From NCBI GenBank assembly GCA_012735535.1, contig JAAYHC010000042.1, forward strand, positions 1-34,578: a DNA stretch of 34,578 bases, read 5' to 3'. Below, one piece after another: positions 1 to 8,683 of this stretch (positions within the stretch are counted from its first letter, which is position 1; each line of letters begins with the position of its first letter). The position numbers and the translations under genes are program-made. This DNA is from Bacillota bacterium (GTDB lineage Bacteria; Bacillota; UBA5301). Under the pieces are notes generated by a model. It had not been told where the DNA came from. It was given only the letters and a program-made list of their open reading frames with translations, and searched no databases.

Positions 1-520
1 CACCAAAAGGACTGTAGATGACCAAACCGAGGAGATAATAGTTCTGGCTGCTGCCGTTGGCCAGCGCAAGCTCTCCAAAACACCGCCCTTGCTCCAAACT
101 TGCCGGCGTGTAATAGAGGTGAAAATCAACCGCAAAAGTGGCGGGAAATAAACCGGATTCATATTTAAACTCGAGGAGATTATCGGCGGCATCGATCTTC
201 ACCCAGCGCGACATGAGCTGATAACCATCGGCATCAAGCCGAATCAACCGGTTGCCTAGCGGAATGCGATCAAAGAAAAAAGCGCCGGCCTCATCCGTTA
301 CCGTGTGCTGTTGGGCCAGCGTAACCGAGGCTCCGGCCACCGGGTCGCCAAAGACAGAGCAGACCCGGCCATATACCCGTCCGGAGTCGGGAAAGCGGCG
401 ACCAGGAATGGTCAGATCAACGTGGATCTCCTGCCGCGCCAACGGACCGGATCCCCAGGCGCAAACGGCAATCAGAGCCAACAAGAACAGCCAATGGTGC
501 CAGCGAAACCAGGACGGCAT
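1..520 (-). CDS. secreted protein with carboxypeptidase-regulatory-like domain, 3' end outside window
   Basis: An open frame runs on the minus strand from an ATG at 518-520 off the left edge of the window, giving 173 codons without a stop. A GGGGAGGA ribosome site sits 5 nt upstream of the start. The first ~25 residues are a hydrophobic signal-like segment (LFLLALIAVCAWGSG). Residues ~47-110 look like a carboxypeptidase regulatory-like beta-sandwich: GRVYGRVCSVFGDPVAGASV, a TVTDEAGAFFFDRIPLG turn, then IRLDADGY. This domain occurs in many surface and secreted proteins and does not identify the function. The remainder, up to the window edge, is not recognised. It follows fabI with a 48-nt gap on the same strand and may be co-transcribed with it. 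Export and the domain are fairly clear; the specific role is unknown. Confidence 0.7.
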   Translation of the reverse strand, partial: MPSWFRWHHWLFLLALIAVCAWGSGPLARQEIHVDLTIPGRRFPDSGRVYGRVCSVFGDPVAGASVTLAQQHTVTDEAGAFFFDRIPLGNRLIRLDADGYQLMSRWVKIDAADNLLEFKYESGLFPATFAVDFHLYYTPASLEQGRCFGELALANGSSQNYYLLGLVIYSPFG

Positions 521-568
521 CGGAATCCTCCCCTAAGAAATCCTATGCCGTCCACAAACTGATAGCAC

Positions 569-1345
569 TTACATGCCGAGAATATTGAAACCTGCATCAA
601 CATGAATGATTTCGCCGGTAACCCCGCGTGACAGGTTGCTAAACAAAAACAGCGCCGTATCACCGACTTCTTCCTGGGTCACGGTCCGGCGAAGCGGAGC
701 CTTTTCCTCGATTATTTTTAAGATCTGGTTAAAGTCACTAATCCCCTTGGCAGCCAGCGTCCGAATCGGCCCAGCCGAGATAGCATTGACCCGAATCCCA
801 TCCGGCCCAAGATCGGCTGCCAAATATTTGACGGCAGCATCGAGGGCGGCCTTGGCCACACCCATGACGTTATAGTTTTTGACCACTCGTTCACCGCCTA
901 AATAGGTGAGGGTCACAATGCTGCCACCCTCGGTCATCAATTCGCGCGCCTCGCGTGCAACCGCAACCAAGGAGTACGCGCTAATATCCTGAGCCAAAGC
1001 ATAGCCTGAGCGTGAGGTGTTGACAAACTGGCCCTCCAAATCCTCACTGCGGGCATATGCTATACAGTGGGCCACACCGTGCAAAACACCGATCTCCGCC
1101 TTGATCTGGGCAAAAGCAGCGGCGATCTCTTCGTCACTGCTCACATCACAAGGGACCAACAGACTTTCCTGTCCCTCCAGGGTAGCAACCAGTTTAGCTA
1201 CATTCTCTTTAAGGCGCTCACCCTGATAGGTAAAGACCAGGCGTGCCCCGGCATTGTGCAAAGAACGGGCTATCCCCCAAGCAATACTGCGCTGATTCGC
1301 CACTCCCATGATCAAAATTGTTTTTCCGGCTAATAATTCTTTCAT
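569..1345 (-). CDS. fabI: enoyl-[acyl-carrier-protein] reductase FabI
   Basis: A short-chain dehydrogenase of 258 aa. It reduces trans-2-enoyl-ACP with NAD(P)H in the last step of the type II fatty acid elongation cycle, in the cytoplasm. The N-terminus has the FabI nucleotide-binding signature GVANQRSIAWGIA. The catalytic pair is visible as Tyr158-x6-Lys165 in YNVMGVAKAALD, with the spacing typical of FabI rather than the Y-x3-K of ordinary SDRs. The C-terminus FNILGM is also family-like. An upstream in-frame ATG at 1363 overlaps the previous gene. The ATG at 1345 is preceded by AGGAGG at 6 nt and is preferred. The gene lies 10 nt after the diguanylate cyclase stop, so it is probably in the same transcript, although it has no obvious functional link to the hydrogenase genes upstream. 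Confidence 0.95.
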   Translation of the reverse strand: MKELLAGKTILIMGVANQRSIAWGIARSLHNAGARLVFTYQGERLKENVAKLVATLEGQESLLVPCDVSSDEEIAAAFAQIKAEIGVLHGVAHCIAYARSEDLEGQFVNTSRSGYALAQDISAYSLVAVAREARELMTEGGSIVTLTYLGGERVVKNYNVMGVAKAALDAAVKYLAADLGPDGIRVNAISAGPIRTLAAKGISDFNQILKIIEEKAPLRRTVTQEEVGDTALFLFSNLSRGVTGEIIHVDAGFNILGM

Positions 1346-1355
1346 CTGCCGCCTC

Positions 1356-2849
1356 CTACTCATTATTGACTACATAGCCATCTGTACAGGGATCGTAGCA
1401 ACAGACCCGATTGCGCCCCGTCCGTTTGGCTCGGTACAAGGCGAGGTCGGCTGCTTTAATGAAGCTCTCGGCCGAGTCGATAAATCGACTAGGAATACTA
1501 GCCAAACCCAAGCTGATAGTCACCGGAATTCGGCCGGCGCAAGTGGGGAAGGGGTTATTGGCTACCGCCGCGCGCAGCCTCTCCGCTACTATTTGGGCCC
1601 CTTGCATATTTGTTTCCGGTAAGACGACGATAAACTCCTCTCCCCCATAGCGACCGAGAATATCCGTCGCACGAGTCACGCCCCGGCATACCACCATCAA
1701 ATGTTTGAGAACATCATCGCCGGCCTGATGGCCATAGGTGTCGTTAATCTTCTTGAAAAAATCGACATCCAATATAATTAATGAGAGGTTGGTCTTATGC
1801 CGTTGGCTGAGATTAATCTCCTCACGAATCCGCTCTTCGATATAACGGCGGTTGTAGACCTTCGTCAAACTGTCCATAATTGATAAGCGGCGCACCTGTT
1901 CATATAACCAGGCATTTTCTAAGACCATCGTACCATGGTTGGCAAATAACTCCATAATCTCGCGGTCCGACTTGGCCGGGGTAATACGTTCGACGGCAAT
2001 GGCGAGCATTCCGATGACTTTGCCTTTCGAACGCAAGAACACGGCCTCAACCCGCCCCGGGTCAAAGATCTTTTCCCCGATCTCCGGCACAATTCCGGTT
2101 TTAACTCGGTCAAGTATTTCTAAAGTGAATCCGCCCGGCGGAATACTCTCTGGATGTTCCTTTTTCAGCCGCGCTTCGAGATAATGGCGGAACTGGTCCA
2201 AATAGTCCTTGCCCACGCCCGGGTAAACCTTACTCAAGATCACACCCTGTTCACCGTAGGAAAAGGCGAGCAAGCCGGCTTCATACCCGGTGAGGTTGGC
2301 CAACAAGGCAAATAAAGCGGATGCGGTCTCCTCCAGCGTCCGCAGACTACTGGCCAGCTTGCCGATCTCGTTGATGATAGTCGCTTCAAAGAGCTTGGCA
2401 TCCAAAAGATCATTGGAACGCGCCAAGATATCGAACTCATCCTCGACCAAATTCTCGTGACAGTCGGCGGTCGCTGCAACTTCGTCCCCATTAGGCAGAT
2501 GCCGTCTTACCGCTTCCAGTAAGGGGGTCTGATCAAATCCTTTGGTTACATACTCATCGGCCCCCGTTTGGTAGCCCCAGAACTTTTCCCGGGGTTGATC
2601 TTTGGAGGTAAGGATAATTATTGGGATATGCGCTGTAGCGGGTTGGTTTTTTAAGAGCCGACAGACCTGATACCCGTTCATTTTCGGCATAATTACATCC
2701 AAGAGTATCAGATCGGGTTTGAGGGTTGAAGCCTTAATGGCAGCTTCAACTCCATCTGAGGCGGTGATAACATCGAATCCTTGTTGCCTGAGGAACGAGC
2801 CGACAACCTCCAGGATTGTTAGACTATCATCCGCAAGTAGCAACCGCAT
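1356..2849 (-). CDS. response regulator with GAF-like and GGDEF domains (diguanylate cyclase)
   Basis: A 497-aa cytoplasmic protein. Residues 1-120 are a receiver domain with acidic pocket D7/D8, phospho-acceptor Asp51 (LILLDVIMPKMNG) and Lys103. Residues ~150-315 look like a GAF-type sensor segment. Residues ~322-490 are a GGDEF domain with an intact GGEEF active site (402-406), so it should make c-di-GMP from GTP. An RxxD inhibitory site (R393-D396) lies five residues before GGEEF, implying product feedback. No EAL or HD-GYP domain is present. The start ATG has GGAGG at 7 nt. The gene begins 26 nt after hypE and ends 10 nt before fabI, all on the same strand, so it is probably the tail of the hydrogenase transcript. 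No cognate histidine kinase lies beside it. Catalytic activity is inferred from the motif only. Confidence 0.9.
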   Translation of the reverse strand: MRLLLADDSLTILEVVGSFLRQQGFDVITASDGVEAAIKASTLKPDLILLDVIMPKMNGYQVCRLLKNQPATAHIPIIILTSKDQPREKFWGYQTGADEYVTKGFDQTPLLEAVRRHLPNGDEVAATADCHENLVEDEFDILARSNDLLDAKLFEATIINEIGKLASSLRTLEETASALFALLANLTGYEAGLLAFSYGEQGVILSKVYPGVGKDYLDQFRHYLEARLKKEHPESIPPGGFTLEILDRVKTGIVPEIGEKIFDPGRVEAVFLRSKGKVIGMLAIAVERITPAKSDREIMELFANHGTMVLENAWLYEQVRRLSIMDSLTKVYNRRYIEERIREEINLSQRHKTNLSLIILDVDFFKKINDTYGHQAGDDVLKHLMVVCRGVTRATDILGRYGGEEFIVVLPETNMQGAQIVAERLRAAVANNPFPTCAGRIPVTISLGLASIPSRFIDSAESFIKAADLALYRAKRTGRNRVCCYDPCTDGYVVNNE

Positions 2850-2875
2850 AACCTACCCTCCCAGCATCCAGCCTG

Positions 2876-3886
2876 TCAGCAAATGCGGGGTAACAACTCA
2901 CCCTCCAGCATATCCAAGATCCGCTCTCCCCCGAAGCCGGTGCGCAGTGTGACCAAGCCAGGATGATCAGCGATCACTTCTCCAATAATCACAGCTTGCC
3001 GACCTAGCGGGTGATCATGCATCGCGGAGAGGACTTTCTCTGCTTGGCTTTGTGGAACAATTACTAATACCTTCCCCTCGTTAGCCACATATAAAGGGTC
3101 AAATCCCAGCATCTCGCAGGCCCCGCGCACTCCGTCGGTAATCGGCAAGTCGGTCTCGTTGAGCCGGATACCGACCCCGGACTGCGCAGCTATTTCATTG
3201 AGCGTGGTGGCAACTCCACCCCGCGTTGGATCGCGCATCACATGCACTTCTTCAGTGGCCGTAAGGATCCGTTCGATCAGCCCGTTAAGTGGGGCACAAT
3301 CGCTCATTAGATCCGTTTCCCAGCTAATCCCGGAGCGTTCGGACATGATGGCCATCCCATGTTCGCCGATGGTACCGTTGATAATCACCACATCTCCCGG
3401 CATAGCCAAAGAACCGCTGATATTACGTCCTTCGGGCACCACCCCAATACCGGTGGTATTAATGTAAAGGCCATCGGCCTGTCCTTTATTCACCACTTTG
3501 GTGTCGCCGGCGACAATCTTCACCCCGGCGGCAGCACAGGTTTCAGCGATGCTTTCAACAATTTTCAGCAAATCCGCCATGAGAAAGCCTTCTTCGATAA
3601 TCAAACCTAAAGTCAGATATAAGGGAGTGGCCCCTTGCACGGCCAGATCGTTCACTGTGCCGCAAACAGCCAGTTTACCGATATTACCGCCGCGAAAAAA
3701 GAGCGGTTGCACAACAAAAGAGTCGGTACTTAAAGCAATTCTTCCTTGCACACTCGGCAAAACAACGGCATCATTTTTCTGCAACAAATACTCATTCCCC
3801 AAGATGTGAAAGAATAGTTCATCCAGCAAGCGTTGGCTGGCACCGCCGCCGGCCCCGTGGCTCAACAAAATGCGCTCGTTTAGCAT
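2876..3886 (-). CDS. hypE: hydrogenase maturation protein HypE (carbamoyl dehydratase)
   Basis: A 336-aa member of the PurM/ThiL-like superfamily. HypE accepts a carbamoyl group from HypF on its C-terminal cysteine and dehydrates it with ATP to thiocyanate, which supplies the CN ligands of the Fe in [NiFe]-hydrogenase. The N-terminal LLSHGAGGGASQRLLDELF and the internal ALSTDSFVVQPLFFRGG and RDPTRGGVATTLNEIA motifs are characteristic. The chain ends in PRIC, the essential C-terminal Cys336. Full length compared with typical HypE (~330-340 aa). The ATG has AGGTG at 5 nt. It starts 9 nt after the hypD stop. Function is assigned from family knowledge with high confidence. Confidence 0.97.
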   Translation of the reverse strand: MLNERILLSHGAGGGASQRLLDELFFHILGNEYLLQKNDAVVLPSVQGRIALSTDSFVVQPLFFRGGNIGKLAVCGTVNDLAVQGATPLYLTLGLIIEEGFLMADLLKIVESIAETCAAAGVKIVAGDTKVVNKGQADGLYINTTGIGVVPEGRNISGSLAMPGDVVIINGTIGEHGMAIMSERSGISWETDLMSDCAPLNGLIERILTATEEVHVMRDPTRGGVATTLNEIAAQSGVGIRLNETDLPITDGVRGACEMLGFDPLYVANEGKVLVIVPQSQAEKVLSAMHDHPLGRQAVIIGEVIADHPGLVTLRTGFGGERILDMLEGELLPRIC

Positions 3887-3895
3887 ATCTTCACC

Positions 3896-5035
3896 TCAAA
3901 CCAGCTGTCGATGTCGTTCATATTTGTAGTAAGCCGCGCATGAGCCTTCACTCGAGACCATGCACGGACCGATAGCACGGCTGGGAGTACAGGCCTTACC
4001 GAACAAGGGGCATTCATATGGCAGGATGACCCCTTTGAGTACATCTCCGCACCGACAACCTTTGATCTCGGATTTGAGCCCGACCAGCCTTTGCTCAGCC
4101 TCAGCAATGGCCTCGGTATTGCGGGCGTTGAACGCCGCATAGGCGTCGGCCAACTCAAGACCGCTGCCCGGAATAACCCCAATCCCGCGCCATTCGGCAT
4201 CCACCGGCTGGAAAAACTCGGCCAAAACCTGCTTAGCCACTTGATTGCCCTCCCAATTGCCCGCCCGGGAGTACGCGTTTTCAACTGTCGCTCGACCCTC
4301 GACCAGTTGGGTAACCAATCGCTCAATACCTAGTAGAATGTCCAAGGGTTCAAAACCGGCAATCACCGCCGGAACCCCATATTTTTCGGGCACCGGTCGG
4401 TAGGCCTCTCCGCCGACCACGGTGCTGACGTGGCCGGGCAAAATGAAGCCGTCGATCTTAACTTCGTCTGCACTTAGCAAGCCTTCCAACGCCGGCGGAA
4501 CCAGCTTATGGACCGAATAAATTTTAAAGTTTCTTACACCCTGGGCGGCCGCCAGCTCCAAAGTGGCTGCCGCCATCGGAGCGGTCGTTTCAAAGCCGAC
4601 GGAGTAGAAAATCACGAGCTTATCCGGGTTCTCCGTAGCAACTTTCAGCGCATCCAAGGGGGAATAGACAACTTGGACTGCCCGTCCGAGTGCTTTGGCC
4701 TCTTGAAGGTTCGCAACCGTCCCCGGAACTTTCATCATATCTCCATAAGTGGTAAGAATTACCTGTTCGTTATTTACTACTTCGATAATGATGTCGATAT
4801 CCCTCTGCGCGGTTACACAAACCGGACAACCGGGACCGGATAATAATTTCAGTCCCTCCGGGAGAATCTGGCGAATACCGTTTCGCGAGATGCTGACAGT
4901 ATGGGTGCCGCAGACCTCCATAAGGTTAATGGGACGCTGAAGAGTTTGAACAGCACGCTTGATTCGTTCGAGCAGTTGCTTGGCGAGGCTTGGATCGCGG
5001 AAACGTTCATTAATGTTGGCCATAAATTCGCTCAT
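3896..5035 (-). CDS. hypD: hydrogenase maturation factor HypD
   Basis: A 379-aa scaffold protein. With HypC it binds Fe and assembles the Fe(CN)2CO unit, receiving cyanide from HypE. Visible family features are CGTHT with Cys42, GPGCPVCV with Cys70 and Cys73, GFETTAPM, and a cysteine-rich C-terminus (CRCGDVLKGV, ECPLFGKACTP, GPCMVSSEGSC) that provides the [4Fe-4S] ligands. GAGGAGG lies 7 nt before the ATG. The start overlaps the hypC stop by four bases (ATGA), so translation is probably coupled. Length matches the family. Confidence 0.97.
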   Translation of the reverse strand: MSEFMANINERFRDPSLAKQLLERIKRAVQTLQRPINLMEVCGTHTVSISRNGIRQILPEGLKLLSGPGCPVCVTAQRDIDIIIEVVNNEQVILTTYGDMMKVPGTVANLQEAKALGRAVQVVYSPLDALKVATENPDKLVIFYSVGFETTAPMAAATLELAAAQGVRNFKIYSVHKLVPPALEGLLSADEVKIDGFILPGHVSTVVGGEAYRPVPEKYGVPAVIAGFEPLDILLGIERLVTQLVEGRATVENAYSRAGNWEGNQVAKQVLAEFFQPVDAEWRGIGVIPGSGLELADAYAAFNARNTEAIAEAEQRLVGLKSEIKGCRCGDVLKGVILPYECPLFGKACTPSRAIGPCMVSSEGSCAAYYKYERHRQLV

Positions 5036-5271
5036 GCACCAGCCTCCTCACGCTCAACCAGTTCGGCCATCTCTTCGAGGATCTTCAGGGTCTCGCGCGC
5101 CCGCTCCTCATCGATCTTTTCCAGCGCAAAGCCGGCATGGATTAACACCCAGTCACCAACCTGAACATCGGGAACCAGGCGAATCCCCACTTCACGAGTG
5201 TTGCCGTAAATCTCGACTTTGGCCAGGAAACCGTTAATTTCCGTAACCTTAGCTGGCACTGCCAGGCACAT
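5032..5271 (-). CDS. hypC: HypC/HybG/HupF family hydrogenase formation chaperone
   Basis: A 79-aa protein starting MCLAVPAKV. The N-terminal Cys2, exposed after Met removal, is the conserved residue that binds HypD/iron and later the large-subunit precursor. AGGAGG lies upstream of the ATG at 5271 with normal spacing. A longer in-frame extension upstream (to 5391) runs inside hypF and is rejected. The gene overlaps the end of hypF by 23 nt and the start of hypD by 4 nt. The C-terminal helix (ERARETLKILEEMAELV) is usual for the family. Only one HypC-type chaperone is seen, consistent with service to a single hydrogenase here. Confidence 0.96.
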   Translation of the reverse strand: MCLAVPAKVTEINGFLAKVEIYGNTREVGIRLVPDVQVGDWVLIHAGFALEKIDEERARETLKILEEMAELVEREEAGA

Positions 5272-7579
5272 CAAGCACTCCTCCTTTAAAAACTGTATGG
5301 CCAAGTATGGCTTGGCCGGCCGAAATCCCTCCGTCATTAACCGGTAACACACGCGGGAATAAAACGGTGAACCCTTGGGAGCCCAAAGCATCCAGCAAAT
5401 GTGCAGTTAAATATCGGTTCTGAAAAACCCCGCCGGAAAGAGCTACCGTAGTAATCCCCTCGGCTTCCGCCGCCCGGCAAAGCATTTCGATCATCACGGC
5501 AGCCATGGTATGGTGAAAACGGGCGGCCAACTCACCAGGGTCTTCTTTGCGTTGCCAACGTTGCCACAGGTCAGCCCAGAGGGGAGTCGGATCAATCAAC
5601 AATCCGTGCTGATCTGGCCTAATCTCAAATTCCAGTCTAGTTTCCCAGTTACCTGCTAAAGGTGAGTGAATGGCGGCAACTTCCAATTCAATGGCCGGCT
5701 GGCCTTCATAGGTGCTGCGGCGCGTGATTCCCAGCAAAGCGGAGACCGCATCAAACAACCGGCCGGCACTTGAGGTTGGTGGAGAGTTTAACCCCAGTTC
5801 GAGCTGGCGGCTGACCACCCTCCCCTGACCGGATAGGCCGCAATCTGCGGCAAACCTATCGGCTGCTTCAAGGCCTAGATACGTGTACAAATGACTATAG
5901 GTCATCCGCCATGGTTCCCTAATCGCCACTTCTCCCCCGGGCAAGGCGGTATACGCCAACCGACCAATTCGCTCAAAGTAGGGTAGTTGTCCTTTGAAAA
6001 GTTCAAACCCCCACAATTTGCCGTCACTACCATACCCGGTCCCGTCACAGATTAGCCCCAACACCGGACCGGTCCAATTGTGCTCGAGCAGGCAAGCGGC
6101 CAGATGCGCTTGGTGATGCTGTACGGCAAGCGTCGGAAGATCTCTGCTCTTGGCCCATTTTAGTGCGGTTTTGGTGCTGCGATACTCGGGGTGCAAATCG
6201 TGGACCACCAGCTCCGGTCTGGTCTGGAAGTAATGTTCGTAGCGACTAATCCCCTTTTCCAGATAACTGATTGATTCGAGGTTGTTGATCTCGCCAATAT
6301 GCTGGCTCAGGAAATAGCGCCGGTCCTTGGTCAGACAAAAGGTATTCTTCTCATCGCCGCCAAAGGCGAGCGTATGTCCGGCGCTTAATTGAAAGTCGAT
6401 CGGTCCTGGAGCATAGCCCCTGGCCCGTCTGATCGGCCTGACCGTCCCGGCTGTCATGGCCAGGACGGAATCATCACAACGGTTAAATATTTCCCGGTTA
6501 TGAAAGAGAAATGTATCCACAATCGGCCGTAGTTTTTCCAAAGCCTCTCGGTTATCCATGACCAACGGGTGATCGGAAAAATTTGCACTCGTAGCCACCA
6601 AGCATTCCAGCCCATCCGCAAACAACAACATGTGTAGCGGTGTATAGGCGAGCATTACCCCCAAACGATCCAGGCCTGGAGCTACGGAGGGCGCTAAGTT
6701 AGTGGCGGCCGGATTTTTCGTCAGCAATAAAATTGGCTTACGCCAAGAGGTGAGTTCCTCAACCTCCTCCGGCTCAATCAGACACAACTTGCGAACAACC
6801 TCTAAATCGGGTACCATCACGGCGAATGGCTTGGCCGGACGGCTCTTGCGCTGACGCAACTTCGCCACGGCCTCTTCATTGTAGGCATCGCAGACCAAGT
6901 GAAATCCGCCGAGTCCTTTGACGGCCAGGATTTGCCCGGCGCGCAAACGGCTCCGGGCCTCACGTAAGACCTCAGCGCTAGATGGGAGCTGCTCCGGCGG
7001 CTCGGGTCCATGATCCAGCCAAATAACCGGGCCGCATTTGGGGCAGGCATTCGGCTGAGCATGAAAACGGCGATTGGTCGGATCATCATACTCGGCTTGA
7101 CATTCCGGACACATCACAAACGGGGCCATCGTCGTAAACGGCCGATCATAAGGCAGATTTTTGACGATGGTGAACCGAGGGCCACAGTTGGTGCAATTAA
7201 TGAATGGATAGCCCCAGCGGCGGTCAGCGGGCGAAAAAAGCTCTCTAGTGCAGTCCGCACAGGTACCCACATCCGGAGTTACGAGCACGGTCGTCTCCTG
7301 CGCTCCCTGGCTATGATCAATGGCAAAATCCACATAACCCTTGGGGTCGACCCACTCCACCGACAACTCTCTGATCTCAGCCAGGGGAGGTTTGGCGACC
7401 GGAATTCTTTCCGTAAAAGCCAAAATTGTCGAGCGCTGCCCTTCAACTTCGATCACGACACCTTGAGAGCTGTTGTAGACTCGACCGGCTAACCCAAATT
7501 CGTGGGCTAAGCGGTAAACAAAGGGGCGGAACCCAACACCTTGGACCACCCCATTAATCCGGAGTATTGCCGCTTCCAT
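5249..7579 (-). CDS. hypF: carbamoyltransferase HypF
   Basis: A 776-aa multidomain enzyme. It converts carbamoyl phosphate and ATP to carbamoyl-adenylate and passes the carbamoyl group to HypE. Domains in order are an acylphosphatase-like domain (VVQGVGFRPFVYRLA, residues ~10-90), two C4 zinc modules (CADC...CTNC and CPEC...CPKC, ~105-185), a YrdC-like domain (~205-375), and a Kae1-like domain with the metal-binding HHQAHLAACLLEH motif. Two adjacent ATGs (7582 and 7579) are possible. The second is 7 nt from GGAGG and is used. A longer upstream frame would run into hypB. The gap to hypB is 17 nt, and its 3' end overlaps hypC. Full length for the family, with no missing catalytic block noticed. 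Confidence 0.96.
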   Translation of the reverse strand: MEAAILRINGVVQGVGFRPFVYRLAHEFGLAGRVYNSSQGVVIEVEGQRSTILAFTERIPVAKPPLAEIRELSVEWVDPKGYVDFAIDHSQGAQETTVLVTPDVGTCADCTRELFSPADRRWGYPFINCTNCGPRFTIVKNLPYDRPFTTMAPFVMCPECQAEYDDPTNRRFHAQPNACPKCGPVIWLDHGPEPPEQLPSSAEVLREARSRLRAGQILAVKGLGGFHLVCDAYNEEAVAKLRQRKSRPAKPFAVMVPDLEVVRKLCLIEPEEVEELTSWRKPILLLTKNPAATNLAPSVAPGLDRLGVMLAYTPLHMLLFADGLECLVATSANFSDHPLVMDNREALEKLRPIVDTFLFHNREIFNRCDDSVLAMTAGTVRPIRRARGYAPGPIDFQLSAGHTLAFGGDEKNTFCLTKDRRYFLSQHIGEINNLESISYLEKGISRYEHYFQTRPELVVHDLHPEYRSTKTALKWAKSRDLPTLAVQHHQAHLAACLLEHNWTGPVLGLICDGTGYGSDGKLWGFELFKGQLPYFERIGRLAYTALPGGEVAIREPWRMTYSHLYTYLGLEAADRFAADCGLSGQGRVVSRQLELGLNSPPTSSAGRLFDAVSALLGITRRSTYEGQPAIELEVAAIHSPLAGNWETRLEFEIRPDQHGLLIDPTPLWADLWQRWQRKEDPGELAARFHHTMAAVMIEMLCRAAEAEGITTVALSGGVFQNRYLTAHLLDALGSQGFTVLFPRVLPVNDGGISAGQAILGHTVFKGGVLDVPGSAS

Positions 7580-7596
7580 CATCGATCCTCCAGTAG

Positions 7597-8253
7597 TTAC
7601 CTTTGTTTCGCGGCTACCTGCTCTTTCAGCCAATTACACCAGACATCCATACCATCGCCTCTAGTTGCGGAAGTTTCGAAGACGATCACCTCAGGATTGA
7701 TCTCCCGTAGGTCTCCCAGAGCGCTCTCTTTGTTAAAACCGCTGACCTCTAAAAGATCGATCTTGTTTAACAAGCAAACCTTGGCTCGCTGAAAGATGCC
7801 AGGATATTTCGCCGGTTTGTCGTCTCCTTCGGGAATGCTGAGCACGACGATTTTGGCATCCTCGCCTAAATCGAAGGTAGCCGGACAGACCAAGTTGCCC
7901 ACGTTCTCAATAATCAGCAGATCTAGCTCGTCCAAATTGAAACGGCTCAGCGCCTCCTCCAACATCTTGGCATCCAAGTGGCAGGCGCCATGGGTTTCAA
8001 TTTGATAGACCGGAACCCCATGCCGGGCAATTCGGTCGGCATCGCGGGTTGTCGTGATATCTCCCTCGATCACCGCCAATCTGAGCTCGTCCTTCAACCG
8101 TGTACAGGTAGCCTCCAGTAGGGTAGTTTTTCCGGCCCCGGGAGAGCTGATGAGGTTGATGACAAAGATGCCTTTGTCGGCAAAGATTTGCCGCAAGCCC
8201 GCCGCCAAACGGTCGTTTTTGCCTAAGACATTTTTTCTGACTTCAATTTCCAT
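7597..8253 (-). CDS. hypB: hydrogenase nickel-incorporation GTPase HypB
   Basis: A SIMIBI-class GTPase of 218 aa that works with HypA to insert nickel into the hydrogenase large subunit. The P-loop is SSPGAGKTT (36-44). The inter-subunit metal site is present as Cys91-His92 (GACHLD) and Cys123 (NLVCPATF). The guanine-specificity motif NKID is at ~163-166. The N-terminus is short and lacks both the His-rich stretch and the CxxCGC high-affinity nickel motif found in some HypB proteins, so no nickel-storage role is indicated. The ATG at 8253 has GGAGG at 7 nt. An upstream in-frame start at 8310 would overlap hypA and is less likely. Confidence 0.96.
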   Translation of the reverse strand: MEIEVRKNVLGKNDRLAAGLRQIFADKGIFVINLISSPGAGKTTLLEATCTRLKDELRLAVIEGDITTTRDADRIARHGVPVYQIETHGACHLDAKMLEEALSRFNLDELDLLIIENVGNLVCPATFDLGEDAKIVVLSIPEGDDKPAKYPGIFQRAKVCLLNKIDLLEVSGFNKESALGDLREINPEVIVFETSATRGDGMDVWCNWLKEQVAAKQR

Positions 8254-8272
8254 CACTATACCTCCACTTACC

Positions 8273-8617
8273 CTAATCCGCTGTTTCGAGATAATCGATA
8301 AACAGCTCATCTCCCGCCGAGCGTTTCAGGTCCCGTGATCGACATTGTGGACAACGAAACTTCATGTTTTCTATTATAAACTCCGCACCGCAATCCTGGC
8401 AAACCGCCTGCAAGGGACGGACCTCGACCTCCAACTCGGCTCCTTCAGCTACCGTTCCTTCACTAACCACTTCAAAGCTAAACTTGAGCGCCTCCGGAAC
8501 TACCCCGGCCAGCTCGCCGGCGACGACTTTGATTTTTTTCAAGCGCTCTACACCATGCTTTTGACATTCCTCGGTAATGAGGTCGAGCAGCGACAGCGCA
8601 ATGGATAATTCGTGCAT
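8273..8617 (-). CDS. hypA: hydrogenase nickel metallochaperone HypA
   Basis: A 114-aa protein that binds Ni through its N-terminal Met-His-Glu (His2) and delivers it with HypB. A structural zinc site is visible as Cys73-x2-Cys76 and Cys89-x2-Cys92 (CQDCG and CPQC). The ATG is preceded by GGGGAGGAG. The length is normal. It lies 19 nt before hypB and about 66 nt after the maturation protease, in the order used by many hydrogenase operons. Confidence 0.96.
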   Translation of the reverse strand: MHELSIALSLLDLITEECQKHGVERLKKIKVVAGELAGVVPEALKFSFEVVSEGTVAEGAELEVEVRPLQAVCQDCGAEFIIENMKFRCPQCRSRDLKRSAGDELFIDYLETAD

Positions 8618-8683
8618 GTACTCCTCCCCAAAATGACAAAAATAGACGGGTGATAACCATAATTTATCACACCGTCAGTAAAT

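Noticed and set aside
5272-5391. Longer HypC start
   Set aside because: The extension is hypF coding sequence in another frame; MCLAVPAKV is the conserved N-terminus and has its own ribosome site.
7010-7492. 160-codon plus-strand frame inside hypF
   Set aside because: It is antisense to well-conserved zinc-finger and acylphosphatase coding sequence of hypF and has no recognisable domain.
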